A stretch of 64,000 bases of DNA from Oerskovia jenensis (lineage in GTDB: Bacteria > Actinomycetota > Actinomycetes > Actinomycetales > Cellulomonadaceae), in the NCBI RefSeq assembly GCF_016907235.1, contig NZ_JAFBBO010000001.1, forward strand, positions 4,389,692-4,453,691, written 5' to 3'. Within the stretch, counting starts at the first letter, position 1; each line of letters starts with the position of its first letter. Positions 44,234-52,881 of the stretch are shown one piece after another. A program made the position numbers and the translations under genes. Under the pieces are notes generated by a model. It worked only from the letters and a program-made list of their open reading frames with translations. It made no database searches and was not told the origin of the DNA.

Positions 44234-45565
44234 ATGCCTGCCACGACCACCACCGCGACCTCGCCCCTCAGCCGCACGGTCGGGGGCCGACTGCTCTACG
44301 TCTTCATCCTGGGCGACGTTCTTGGTGCGGGTGTCTACGCGCTCGTCGGGGAGATGGCCGGGAAGGTGGGGGGCGCCGTCTGGCTGCCGTTGCTCGTGGC
44401 TCTCGGGCTGTCGCTCCTGACCGCGGGCTCCTACGCCGAGCTGGTCACGAAGTACCCGGCCGCAGGGGGCGCCGCGGTGTTCGCCGAACGCGCCTTCAAG
44501 GTACCGATCGTGTCGTTCCTCGTGGGATTCTGCATGCTCGCGGCGGGCGTCACGAGCGCCGCCGGTCTGTCCCTCGCCTTCGCCGGCGACTACTTCGGCT
44601 CGTTCGTGGACCTCCCCGTCGTGCCGGTGGCGCTCGTCTTCCTGCTCCTCGTCGCGGCCCTCAACGCACGCGGCATCCAGGAGTCCCTGCGGGCCAACGT
44701 GGCCATGACCGCGATCGAGCTCTCCGGGCTGGTGCTGATCGTGGTGCTCGCGGCCGTCGTCCTCACCCGGGGCGATGCGGAGCCGGGCAGGGCCCTCGAG
44801 TTCACCGAGGGCACGACGCCGGCGCTCGCGGTCCTCTCGGCGTCGCTCATCGCGTACTACTCGTTCGTCGGCTTCGAGACCTCGGCCAACCTGGCAGAGG
44901 AGGTCAAGGACGTCCGGCGGGTCTACCCGCGTGCGCTGTTCGGCGCGTTGATCACCGCCGGGGCCGTCTACGTCGCGGTCGGCGTCGCAGCCGTCGCGGT
45001 GGCGCCCCCCGAGCAGCTCGCCGGGTCGACGGGACCGCTGCTCGAGGTCGTCAAGGTCGCCGACGTCGTGCCGGAGCGGGTCTTCGCGGTCGTGGCCCTC
45101 GTCGCGGTCGCGAACGGCGCCCTGCTCACCATGATCATGGCGAGCCGGCTCACCTACGGCATGGCGCGACAGGGCCTGCTGCCCGCCGGGCTGGCCCGGG
45201 TCCTGCCCGGTCGCCGCACCCCGTGGGTCGCGATCGTCGCGACGACGCTCGTCGCGATGGGGCTGGTCTTCACGGGCGACCTCGGCGCACTCGCGGAGAC
45301 CGTGGTGCTCCTGCTCCTCGTGGTGTTCATCAGCACCAACGTCGCGGTCCTGGTCCTGCGCAAGGACACCGTGCCGGAGGACCACTTCCGCGTCGCGACG
45401 ATCGTGCCCGTGCTCGGGGCCGCGAGCTGCGTCCTGCTCCTGACCCAGCAGGCACCGGAGACGTGGCTCCGGGCGGGCGCCCTGGTCCTGGTGGGCGTCG
45501 TGCTCTACCTCCTCACGCGTCTCGCCGGTCGTCGCACGGGCGCGACCTCCCGGGTCGACGACTGA
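44234..45565 (+). CDS. APC-family amino acid permease
   Basis: A 443-residue permease with about twelve hydrophobic segments. The APC signature region is FILGDVLGAGVYALVGEMAG (helix 1), and SLIAYYSFVGFETSANLAEE is the conserved helix-6 segment. VKDVRRVYPRALFGALITAG and MIMASRLTYGMARQGLLP are also family-typical. It probably imports an amino acid or related amine by proton symport; the substrate is unknown. The start ATG has no strong ribosome site. It is divergent from the DUF2238 gene, with 90 bp between the starts. Confidence 0.9.
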   Translation: MPATTTTATSPLSRTVGGRLLYVFILGDVLGAGVYALVGEMAGKVGGAVWLPLLVALGLSLLTAGSYAELVTKYPAAGGAAVFAERAFKVPIVSFLVGFCMLAAGVTSAAGLSLAFAGDYFGSFVDLPVVPVALVFLLLVAALNARGIQESLRANVAMTAIELSGLVLIVVLAAVVLTRGDAEPGRALEFTEGTTPALAVLSASLIAYYSFVGFETSANLAEEVKDVRRVYPRALFGALITAGAVYVAVGVAAVAVAPPEQLAGSTGPLLEVVKVADVVPERVFAVVALVAVANGALLTMIMASRLTYGMARQGLLPAGLARVLPGRRTPWVAIVATTLVAMGLVFTGDLGALAETVVLLLLVVFISTNVAVLVLRKDTVPEDHFRVATIVPVLGAASCVLLLTQQAPETWLRAGALVLVGVVLYLLTRLAGRRTGATSRVDD

Positions 45566-45646
45566 CCGGTCGGGCCGCCCAGATGCCAGTGGGCCGGGAG
45601 GCGCGCACGGTGGAGGGCCACATCGGTTTCACCGAGGAGGCACGAG

Positions 45647-46606
45647 ATGTATCTGCACGTGCAGCGACTGATCAACGACATCGTGGCCGACGAGCCGGAC
45701 CCTGCGGCGGCGAACGCGCTCCAGGAAGGGTTGGGAGGGCAGTTCGGGGAGATGCGCACGATGATGCAGTACCTCTTCCAGAGCATCAACTTCCGTGGCC
45801 CCACGGGCAAGCCGTACCGGGACCTGCTGCAAGGGATCGGGACCGAGGAGATCAGCCACGTCGAGCTGATCGGTACGACCATCGCCCGTCTGCTCGACGG
45901 TTCGCCCCGGTACAACGGGAGGAAGACCGACCCGCTGGACACCCCGGGCGCGGGCGGCAAGACGCCGCTCGACCTGGCGCTGGGGGTGGGGAACATCCAC
46001 CACTACCTGGTCGCGGCCCAGGGGGCCCTGCCCGTGGACGCGGCGGGCAACCCGTGGAGCGGCAGCTACGTCTACAACTCGGGGAACCTGGTCCTGGACC
46101 TGCTGTACAACCTGATGCTCGAGTCCACGGGGCGGCTGCAGAAGTGTCGGATCTACGAGATGACCGACAACAAGACCGCGCGGTCGACCATCTCCTACCT
46201 GATCGTGCGTGACCAGGCCCACGAGAACGCGTACGCCAAGGCTCTGGAGACCCTGGGCGTGGACTGGGGCAAGGTCCTGCCGATCCCCAGGACGAACGCC
46301 GAGAAGTTCCCCGAGGTCAAGAAGCTCGTCGACCTGGGCCTGCAGTCCAAGCAGTACACGTTCGACCTCGAGGGAGCCTCGGAGGCCGGGCGCATCTTCC
46401 AGGGCATGTCGCCCTCGAACGACGGGACCGAGCTCGACGGCACCGAGCAGGCACCGGCCGGTGTCCCCTCGACCATCGCCCGCGAACGTTTCGAGGAGTT
46501 CTCCCCAGGACTCGACCCCGACCTGCTGGCCCTCATCCAGGCCACCGCCGACCTCGAGATGGCCGACGCCGCCGACCCGCTGTTCGCACCGACCAGCACG
46601 GCGTGA
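45647..46606 (+). CDS. Manganese catalase
   Basis: A 319-residue dimanganese catalase of the ferritin-like fold, disproportionating hydrogen peroxide in the cytoplasm. Metal-ligand regions are visible: GEMRTMMQYLFQSINF, GTEEISHVELIGTTIARLL (the E-x2-H type pair), NLMLESTGRLQKCRIYEM and VRDQAHENAYAKALETLG. The length and the C-terminal acidic tail fit the family. GGAGGCACGAG precedes the ATG at 45647. A perfect hairpin follows. The neighbouring stress genes support an oxidative-stress role. Confidence 0.94.
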   Translation: MYLHVQRLINDIVADEPDPAAANALQEGLGGQFGEMRTMMQYLFQSINFRGPTGKPYRDLLQGIGTEEISHVELIGTTIARLLDGSPRYNGRKTDPLDTPGAGGKTPLDLALGVGNIHHYLVAAQGALPVDAAGNPWSGSYVYNSGNLVLDLLYNLMLESTGRLQKCRIYEMTDNKTARSTISYLIVRDQAHENAYAKALETLGVDWGKVLPIPRTNAEKFPEVKKLVDLGLQSKQYTFDLEGASEAGRIFQGMSPSNDGTELDGTEQAPAGVPSTIARERFEEFSPGLDPDLLALIQATADLEMADAADPLFAPTSTA

Positions 46607-46638
46607 CGCCTCCCGGCGGAGCACCCGCGACCGACCAC

Positions 46639-46676
46639 GAGGCCCCTCTGCCCACCATCCTGGGCAGAGGGGCCTC
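46639..46676. terminator. Perfect 16-bp hairpin between convergent genes
   Basis: Arms 46639-46654 (GAGGCCCCTCTGCCCA) and 46661-46676 are exact complements with a six-base loop. It lies 33 bp after manganese catalase and 75 bp past the end of the opposing glycosyltransferase gene, so it can act for both. Confidence 0.85.
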
Positions 46677-46750
46677 GTCCCGTCCGGGCACGTCGCGACG
46701 GCGCGCGCGACGCGCCGGCCCGGGAGGCGCCGTCGGGACGGGCCGTTCCC

Positions 46751-47473
46751 TCAGCCGACCTGCGCGTCGCGGACCAGGTCCTCCCGCAGGTGCCGCGCGT
46801 ACCCGCCCGGGGTCCGACCCGTCGGGCGCCCCGAGGTGAGGACCCGACCACCGTCCGACGCCACGACGCGCGCGCCCGCGGCGCGGGCGCGCGCCACCAG
46901 GCCGACGTCCTCGTGCTCGGCCAAGCCCGGGAACCCCCCTGCCGCGCGGTAGACGTCGCCGCGGACCCCGAGGTTCGCGCCGTGCACGTGACCGTTCGCG
47001 CGCCCCCCGGGGTGCGTCGCGACCCAGGCCGCCTGCTGTGCGGGTGAGAGGTCGTCGAAGTCCGGCCGGACCGTGCCGACGACCAGGTCCGCACCGTCCT
47101 CGGCGAGCGCGAGCTGGTGGGTGAGCCACTGCGGGGGGACCGCCGAGTCGGCGTCCGTGCTCGCGATCCAGAGCCGCGCCGGACTGCCGCGACCGAGCAG
47201 GTCCGTCGCCGCGGCGACCCCTGCGGCGCGGGCTGCGCCCACCCGGCGGTGGCCCACCTCGATCACGGCGAACGGCGAGGACCGGAGGATCGCCGCCGAG
47301 CCGTCACGGCAGTCGTCCAGGACGACCACGACAGCGACCCGGAGCGCGGGGCGCTCGGCCCGCACGTTCGCCACGGCGACCTCGAGAGCCTCCAGGCAGC
47401 GCGGCAGCAGTGCCTCCTCGTCGTTCACGGGGACGACGACGGCCAGTCGCGTCACACGGTCGGGTGCGCTCAT
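46751..47473 (-). CDS. Family-2 glycosyltransferase
   Basis: A 240-residue GT-A glycosyltransferase. It opens with LAVVVPVNDEEALLPRCLEA and has VVVLDDCRDGSAAIL, the metal motif ASTDADSAVPPQWLTHQLAL and a HEDVGLVARARAAGARV acceptor region. It is the third gene of a tightly coupled set: its ATG overlaps the stop of the PIG-L-methyltransferase fusion by four bases. This suggests one pathway that deacetylates, methylates and glycosylates a molecule. The acceptor is unknown. Confidence 0.87.
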   Translation of the reverse strand: MSAPDRVTRLAVVVPVNDEEALLPRCLEALEVAVANVRAERPALRVAVVVVLDDCRDGSAAILRSSPFAVIEVGHRRVGAARAAGVAAATDLLGRGSPARLWIASTDADSAVPPQWLTHQLALAEDGADLVVGTVRPDFDDLSPAQQAAWVATHPGGRANGHVHGANLGVRGDVYRAAGGFPGLAEHEDVGLVARARAAGARVVASDGGRVLTSGRPTGRTPGGYARHLREDLVRDAQVG

Positions 47474-48915
47474 GCGAGCCCCGCCTCCCTGGCGACCGAC
47501 CGTGCGGGCGGCCGGGTGAAGACGTCCAGGACGAAGTCCTCCTCGAGGTGGTGGACCAGGCGCACGAGCTCGGGGCGGGCCCCGAGCGCCGCGTGCACGT
47601 CGTCCCCCCCGAGCGGGTACTCGGGGACGGGATGGCGCCAGTGGCACGCGACGAGGACGCCGTCCTGCGTGAGCGACTCGACGGCGCGGGAGATCGCGAC
47701 CTCCAGGTCGCTCGTGCCGTAGTAGTACCCGACCTCGGAGAGCACCACGAGGTCGAAGCGTCCCGGCGGCCACTCGGCGGGAGTCCGGAGGAGGAGGAGC
47801 TCGACCGAGTCGCCGAGGCGCTCGCGGGCGGACGCGAGCGCAGCCTCAGCGACGTCCACCGCCACCGTCCGATCGCACCGCGCGGCGAGACCCGCGGTCA
47901 GGACACCCGTCGAGCACCCGATCTCGAGGCCGGCGCGGAAGCGCGGGCGCGGCAGCGCCGCGAGCGTCACGGCGCGCTTGCGCTCCTCGTACCAGCGGGT
48001 CTCGAAGCCCCACGGGTCGCGACGGTCCCGGTAGAACTCGTCGAAGAACTCAGGGGGCAGGCTCGCGGGGGCGGTCGGCCCGGTCGTGGCGGCGGTCCCG
48101 GCTGAGGCGGTGTGATCGGCGGGCGCCACGCCCGGCGACTCGACGAACACCTCGACGGCCCGTTCGACGTGCCGCAGCATCTCCGCCCCGATGGTCGCGG
48201 CGTCCCGAGGGTCCCCGGACAGCGGCTCGACCTGCGACCGGTGCGCGGCGACAGCCCGCGCCTTGCCGGCGCGTTCCCCTGGCGAGAGGGCCAGTGCCCT
48301 CATCGAGTCGCTGCCCACCGGGGCGTCGGGGGTCGCCCAGTGCCACCACCAGACCGGATACTCCAGCAGCCGTGCACCCTGTGCGACGGCCACGACGGCC
48401 GCCACCTCGCCCGCGATGCGATGGTCACGGTGGCCGTCGCCCCGCCAGGGCGCGCACAGGAGCGCCTGTCCCGGTGCGACCGGATCGCGGGTGGAGCCCG
48501 CCGCGCCGGCCAGGGTCAGGGCACCGGTCAGACCCTGGTGCAACGACGTACGGTGCTCACGCAACCCGCCGTCGGGCAGCCCGAGGAAGACCAGCGCGGC
48601 ACCAGGAGCGACCAGATCGACCGCTTCCACGAGCTCCTTGCGGCGCACGGCCGCGAGCTCGGTCGGGGAGCACGTGGGGGAGCCGGGGTGCGACGCCTCG
48701 CCATCGGTCGCGACCACGACCGTGACCGGGGTCCCCTGGCCCGAGAGCCGGGCCAGGAGGCCACCAGCGCCCAACGACTCGTCGTCGGGGTGCGCAGCGA
48801 GCACGACGAGGTGGGACACGTTCTCGGGAAGGTCCAGCGGCGGCAACCGGTCGAGCAGGCCGCTGTCCCGCCAGACCTCCTCGGTGGTCCCCGGGGCGCG
48901 GTGGTCGAACGTCAC
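47470..48915 (-). CDS. PIG-L deacetylase fused to SAM methyltransferase
   Basis: A 481-residue two-domain enzyme. The N-terminal half is a PIG-L/LmbE zinc deacetylase (LVVLAAHPDDESLGAGGLLA, the GDGHRDHRIAGEVAAVV zinc motif). The C-terminal half (from about 285) is a class I methyltransferase of the NodS type (FYRDRRDPWGFETRWYEERK, GLEIGCSTGVLTAGLAARC, VVLSEVGYYYGTSDL). PIG-L enzymes remove N-acetyl groups from sugar derivatives such as mycothiol precursors. The GTG at 48915 overlaps the stop of the acyl-CoA dehydrogenase-like gene (GTGA), and its own stop overlaps the glycosyltransferase start. The natural substrate is unknown. Confidence 0.88.
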   Translation of the reverse strand: MTFDHRAPGTTEEVWRDSGLLDRLPPLDLPENVSHLVVLAAHPDDESLGAGGLLARLSGQGTPVTVVVATDGEASHPGSPTCSPTELAAVRRKELVEAVDLVAPGAALVFLGLPDGGLREHRTSLHQGLTGALTLAGAAGSTRDPVAPGQALLCAPWRGDGHRDHRIAGEVAAVVAVAQGARLLEYPVWWWHWATPDAPVGSDSMRALALSPGERAGKARAVAAHRSQVEPLSGDPRDAATIGAEMLRHVERAVEVFVESPGVAPADHTASAGTAATTGPTAPASLPPEFFDEFYRDRRDPWGFETRWYEERKRAVTLAALPRPRFRAGLEIGCSTGVLTAGLAARCDRTVAVDVAEAALASARERLGDSVELLLLRTPAEWPPGRFDLVVLSEVGYYYGTSDLEVAISRAVESLTQDGVLVACHWRHPVPEYPLGGDDVHAALGARPELVRLVHHLEEDFVLDVFTRPPARSVAREAGLA

Positions 48916-50000
48916 CACGGTGCGCTCCCGCGGGCCACGAGGTCGCGGCCCAGCGCGGCGTCGTCCCGCTCGGCGTGGTGCTGACGGACGTAGAGCTGGA
49001 GGTCGGCGAGCCGACGGGCGTAGGTCTCGTCGGCCGTCATCGGCCCGGGACCCAGCGCGTGGGAGCACCGCTCCACGACCTCCTCCACGGCGCGCGCGAC
49101 CGATCCCCGCACCCTGCGGGCCAGGACTCCTGGTGGGACGTCTTCTCCCCGTGCCCCGTCGACGGTCCGGCTCGCCTCGACGAGCAGCGTCCGGGCTCCC
49201 GCGAGGGCGACGTCCAGAGCGCCCAGGTGGGCCAGGGCGAGCTGGTCCGGCTCCCGACGGCGCGTCGAGGCGAACAGGTCGCGCGCGAGCCCGACCGCCC
49301 CGCCCCACCAGCAGGCCGCGACGCCGATGCCGCCCCAGGCGAAACCCGTGCGGTCGAGATACCACCCGGCGCCGCCGACCGGGACGGCGACGGCCCCGCT
49401 GAACCGCACGGGCGCACTGACGATCTCCGGGAAGCCCCGGGCGACCCACGGGCCGTCGTCGGGCACGACGCCGGGCGAGCGGAGGTCGACGGCGAACAAG
49501 CGGCGACCGGCCTCGGTCCAGGCGGTCACGAGCGCGTGCGAGAGGGTCGCCGCGAGCGAGCACCACGGCTTGACCCCGGTCAACCGCCACCCGTCCTCGC
49601 TCTCGTGCGCTTCCAGACGGGTGTCCGGGCCCTCGGCCGCGAACACCCCCCAGGTGCTCGTCCCGTCGGCGCCGATCCGCGACAGGTCCACCACGTCGGG
49701 AGCCTGGGCGAGGATCGACAACGCGTCGAGGTGCGGCTCGAGCACGCGCGCCACACCGACGTCGGTGGCGGCGGTCGAGGCGAGCAGCTCCCACAGCTCG
49801 AGGGTGCCGCCGGACCCTGGGTGGGGCGCGGACTGCCCGATCTCCGCAGCCCAGCCGAGGGCCGCGACGACGTCGCCCCGCATCGAGGGGACACGGGCGA
49901 TCGAGGCGTCCAGACGGCGACGGCGCCCGTCGTCCCGTCGCGCGGGATCGAGCTCGACGGTGCGGGGCGTGGTGGAATCTGTGGGGCGTGGACCGGTCAA
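48912..50000 (-). CDS. Acyl-CoA dehydrogenase-like flavoprotein
   Basis: A 362-residue protein related to acyl-CoA dehydrogenases but short and diverged. Recognisable parts are WGVFAAEGPDTRLEA, GWRLTGVKPWCSLAATLSHA (the middle beta-domain entry), and a helical C-terminal half with ALAHLGALDVALAGARTLLV. The usual catalytic glutamate segment is not evident, so it may act on an unusual substrate or not be a dehydrogenase. The TTG start at 49998-50000 is supported by AGGAGG five bases upstream. It is the first gene of the coupled three-gene set. Confidence 0.78.
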   Translation of the reverse strand: MTGPRPTDSTTPRTVELDPARRDDGRRRRLDASIARVPSMRGDVVAALGWAAEIGQSAPHPGSGGTLELWELLASTAATDVGVARVLEPHLDALSILAQAPDVVDLSRIGADGTSTWGVFAAEGPDTRLEAHESEDGWRLTGVKPWCSLAATLSHALVTAWTEAGRRLFAVDLRSPGVVPDDGPWVARGFPEIVSAPVRFSGAVAVPVGGAGWYLDRTGFAWGGIGVAACWWGGAVGLARDLFASTRRREPDQLALAHLGALDVALAGARTLLVEASRTVDGARGEDVPPGVLARRVRGSVARAVEEVVERCSHALGPGPMTADETYARRLADLQLYVRQHHAERDDAALGRDLVARGSAPW

Positions 50001-50113
50001 GGCGGCCTCCTGTCCGTTCGGGGGGTTCCCCGTAGGCTAGGTGCGGCCCGGCGGCCTCGCACGTGGCGGGCACCGACCGGTGGAGGTGCTCCTGCGTCCG
50101 TGACCCGCTGAGG

Positions 50114-50875
50114 TCAGGAGAACGCGGCCAGGTTCGGGGACGTGGCAGCGGCACGCTCGGTCCGTGAGCTCGCCGGCGGGTCGCCCGCACCGAGATCGCC
50201 TGCCGCCGCGGGGGTGGCCTCGAAGAACAGGTCGAGGTCGTCGGCCGTGGGAGCAGCGAGCGCCGAGCCTTCGGCGAGGTTGTGCATGAGGCGTCGCGCG
50301 AGGTGGCGGATCGACTCGTTGGTCACGCTCGAGTGGTGGCGCAGGAGGTCGAACGCCTCGTTCTCGGACAGGCCGTAGACCGTCATCACCGCACCCTTGG
50401 CCTGCTCGATCACGGCGCGGCTCTTCGCGGACGCCTGGATGGCGGCGCTCGCCTCGCGCTGCGACAGCTCGCGCTGGGTGATCGTGAGGTCCACGAAGTA
50501 CCCCGAGACCTGTGTGACCTGGTCCGACCCAGGCTCCTTGCGGCCCCGGCCGACGACGCCGAGCGTCCGGGTGTGACCGTTCGCGTCGATGATCCGGTGC
50601 ACGCACGCGAACGGCTCGCCGGAGAGGCAGGCATCCGCGAGCAGGGCCTGGACCCGGGCTCGATCGTCAGGATGCTTGTGCGCGAGCATCAGCTCGGTGG
50701 TCGGCACCACCTCGCCCGGCTTGAAGCCGTGCATCTCGTAGAGGCCGTCCGACCACCACCACTCACCCGAGCGGACCGTCAGGACGAACTGACCGACGGG
50801 CTGGGGGGTGCCGGTGAGAAGGACCTCCATGAGGTCCGCATCAAGAGGGCGATCAAGGTTGTACGAGGTCGTCAT
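50114..50875 (-). CDS. PAS-ANTAR domain regulator
   Basis: A 253-residue cytoplasmic regulator. Residues about 15-130 are a PAS domain (GEWWWSDGLYEMHGFKPGEV ... HRIIDANGHTRTLGVVGRG). Residues about 145-200 are an ANTAR RNA-binding domain (IEQAKGAVMTVYGLSENEAF and IRHLARRLMHNL). ANTAR proteins bind paired hairpins in mRNA leaders and prevent termination. The Asp/Ala/Pro-rich tail is low complexity. The ATG at 50873-50875 is preceded by AGGAGTTGAG. Its target transcripts are unknown. Confidence 0.9.
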   Translation of the reverse strand: MTTSYNLDRPLDADLMEVLLTGTPQPVGQFVLTVRSGEWWWSDGLYEMHGFKPGEVVPTTELMLAHKHPDDRARVQALLADACLSGEPFACVHRIIDANGHTRTLGVVGRGRKEPGSDQVTQVSGYFVDLTITQRELSQREASAAIQASAKSRAVIEQAKGAVMTVYGLSENEAFDLLRHHSSVTNESIRHLARRLMHNLAEGSALAAPTADDLDLFFEATPAAAGDLGAGDPPASSRTERAAATSPNLAAFS

Positions 50876-51120
50876 CTCAACTCCTGGGGGGCAGGGAGGC
50901 CACGGACTGCTTCCAGACTCCTCACCGGATCGTAGCGCCAGAGCCCGTGGAAGGTGCGCTCGCTTCGCGCTCCGCGAACCGCGCACCGCGACCTGCGGAG
51001 TGCGACGAGCGCAGCGCGACCTGCGCAGTGCGACCACGGGCAGCCCTCCGGCCGCAGCGCGACGGTCGCAGCGTGCGACGTGGCGGTCTGGCAGCGCGCC
51101 CCGACGACCGACGGCACCGG
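50876..51120. repeat. Intergenic region with short direct repeats
   Basis: No gene was recognised here. A 19-bp element GCGACCTGCGGAGTGCGAC occurs at 50988-51006 and again, with one change, at 51016-51034 (28-bp period). The word GCAGCGCGAC recurs at 51011-51020 and 51054-51063. It separates the sigma-operon end from the PAS-ANTAR gene on the same strand. Confidence 0.65.
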
Positions 51121-51603
51121 TCAGGGCGCGCCGTCGGGGCGCGCCGTCGGCCAGAGGTCGCCGCTCATGACGTCGGTGATCGCGAGATCGATGGACACGG
51201 CCGTCGCCGGGGGAGCGAGGTCGCCGAGGACCGAGCGCAGCCGTGCGGCTGCCGCGCGGCGGACGGCCGCCGCGAGCGGGACGAGGGGCTCGTCGAAGGC
51301 CGCGACGATCTCGATCGTGACGGCCGTGAGCTGGTCGTGCGCGTCGGTCGAGCAGGTGATCGTCAGGGGCGCGGCCTGCGGCGTCGCGACGACCGACTCG
51401 CGGAGGGCCGCGACCACGACGTCGGCGGCGACGACGTAGTCGACCACGCCGTCGGCGGTGGCGGTCCGGCCGCGCACGGGGGCCGAGGGGCGGAAGGCGG
51501 AGAGAGCCTTGAGCAGCGCGTTCTCCCGGACGAGGGTCCACCCGTGGTCGGTGTGGCGTCGCAGGGCCTGGGTCGCGCGGTCGAGGACGGCGTCGTCGTT
51601 CAT
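51121..51603 (-). CDS. Asp23-like small protein co-transcribed with an ECF sigma factor
   Basis: A 160-residue protein. Its middle and C-terminus (VTIEIVAAFDEPLVPLAAAV, AVRRAAAARLRSVLGDLA, TAVSIDLAITDVMSGDLW) have the beta-helix-helix-beta look of Asp23/Gls24-type proteins. The resemblance is moderate and a named family cannot be claimed. The ATG at 51601-51603 overlaps the stop of the ECF sigma gene (ATGA) and has AAGGGG upstream. Being coupled to the sigma factor and near an Asp23 operon, it may act in the same envelope-stress response, perhaps as a regulator of that sigma factor. Confidence 0.72.
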   Translation of the reverse strand: MNDDAVLDRATQALRRHTDHGWTLVRENALLKALSAFRPSAPVRGRTATADGVVDYVVAADVVVAALRESVVATPQAAPLTITCSTDAHDQLTAVTIEIVAAFDEPLVPLAAAVRRAAAARLRSVLGDLAPPATAVSIDLAITDVMSGDLWPTARPDGAP

Positions 51604-52202
51604 CGCCACCCCTTCATCGTCTCGGCCAGCGTGGCGCGGGCCCGGTGGAGCATCCCGCGCACTGCGTCGTGCGTCGTGCCGAGGATGTCGGCGATCTCGG
51701 CGTAGTGCAGTCCTTCGACCTCACGCAGCAGCCAGCACGACCTCTGCAACGGTGGCAGACCGAGCAGGGCGATGTCGAGGGCTTCGACGAGGGCGGCGTC
51801 CACGGCGTCCTGGTCGGGCGGGTGGGAGGCCGTCTCGACGAGCTCGTCGGGCAAGGGGCCGGGGACGTGGGCTGCTCGGCTCCGGTGGCGGTATGCCTGG
51901 CGCGTCGCGATCCCGAAGAGCCAGGTGCGTGGAGCGGACTCTCCGCGAAAACCGGCGAACCCGGTCCACGCCGCCACCAGGGTGTCCTGCAGGCAGTCCG
52001 CTGCGACCTCCGGGTCCTGGACCATGCGCAGGACGTACCGGTACAATGCCGGGCCGTGCCGGTCGACGAGCGTCGTGAACGCGGCCCGGTCGTGCAGGGC
52101 AGCCCGGCGGGCGAGCAACAGGTCGGAGACTGCCCCCGCGTCGTCCTCAGCACCGACGGCTTCCACCCGTTCGACGATAGCGCCCGGTCCGGTACTCGCC
52201 AT
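51600..52202 (-). CDS. ECF-type RNA polymerase sigma factor
   Basis: A 200-residue ECF sigma factor. Region 2 is LVDRHGPALYRYVLRMVQDP and ADCLQDTLVAAWTGFAGFRG; region 4 is LLGLPPLQRSCWLLREVEGL and YAEIADILGTTHDAVRGMLH. No anti-sigma gene with a zinc motif follows; instead an Asp23-like protein is coupled to it. It is divergent from the Asp23/AmaP operon and a perfect CRP-type site lies 14 bp before its start codon. The start ATG at 52200-52202 has only a weak AGGGG, so a downstream start is possible. Confidence 0.9.
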   Translation of the reverse strand: MASTGPGAIVERVEAVGAEDDAGAVSDLLLARRAALHDRAAFTTLVDRHGPALYRYVLRMVQDPEVAADCLQDTLVAAWTGFAGFRGESAPRTWLFGIATRQAYRHRSRAAHVPGPLPDELVETASHPPDQDAVDAALVEALDIALLGLPPLQRSCWLLREVEGLHYAEIADILGTTHDAVRGMLHRARATLAETMKGWR

Positions 52203-52215
52203 GCGCAGCCCCTGA

Positions 52216-52231
52216 TGTGACGCAGATCACA
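52216..52231. promoter_or_regulatory. Perfect CRP/GlxR-type binding site
   Basis: TGTGA-CGCAGA-TCACA matches the CRP/GlxR consensus (TGTGA-N6-TCACA) at all ten conserved positions. It lies 13-29 bp before the ECF sigma start and about 100 bp before the first Asp23 gene on the other strand, so it could control either or both. Confidence 0.75.
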
Positions 52232-52332
52232 CCGGATGGGCCGTGACGTTCGGCCCGTGCCGCGGCACTCACTCATGAACGTCGCAGATCGCCCGGCCGG
52301 GGGCCGGGCGTCCCGAGCACGAGGAGCCAACG

Positions 52333-52881
52333 ATGAGCGAGCAGAGCACACCCACCACCTCCGGCACGTCCTCACGTCCCGGGGACCTCGGGCCCGGACG
52401 GTCGCCACGCGAGAGCGGCGAACGCACCTCGGCGCTCGCCTCCGAGCACGGCAGCACGACGATCGCGGACCAGGTCGTCGCCAAGATCGCGGGCATCGCG
52501 ACCCGCAACGTCCAGGGCGTCTACGCCGTGGGCGGGGGAGCGGCCAGGGCCTTCGGCGCCATCCGCGAGTACATCCCGGGCAGCGGCAGCGACACCACCT
52601 CGGGCGTCCACGTCGAGGTCGGGGAGCGTCAGGCTGCCGTCGACCTGGACCTCGTCGCGGACTACGGGGTGTCGATCGCCGACCTCGCCCAGGCGGTCCG
52701 CCGCAGCGTGATCACCTCGATCGAACGCATGACCGGGCTCGAGGTCACCGAGGTCAACATCGACGTCAACGACGTCCACCTGCCCGACGACGACGCCGAG
52801 CCGAGCCCCGACCGTCCCAGCCGGCGCGCGCAGACCGCGGACAGCGGTGAGGGCGAGGACGGTGGCGGGCGGGTCCGATGA
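52333..52881 (+). CDS. Asp23/Gls24 family envelope stress protein
   Basis: A 182-residue Asp23/Gls24 protein: HGSTTIADQVVAKIAGIATR, VQGVYAVGGGAARAFGAIRE, VHVEVGERQAAVDLDLVADY and VEVTEVNIDVNDVHLP, the complete family pattern. These proteins gather at the membrane through AmaP and respond to envelope or alkaline stress. It opens a six-gene operon whose members overlap by about 4-8 bp or are separated by 24 bp, ending with AmaP. GAGGAG lies seven bases before the ATG. Confidence 0.92.
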   Translation: MSEQSTPTTSGTSSRPGDLGPGRSPRESGERTSALASEHGSTTIADQVVAKIAGIATRNVQGVYAVGGGAARAFGAIREYIPGSGSDTTSGVHVEVGERQAAVDLDLVADYGVSIADLAQAVRRSVITSIERMTGLEVTEVNIDVNDVHLPDDDAEPSPDRPSRRAQTADSGEGEDGGGRVR

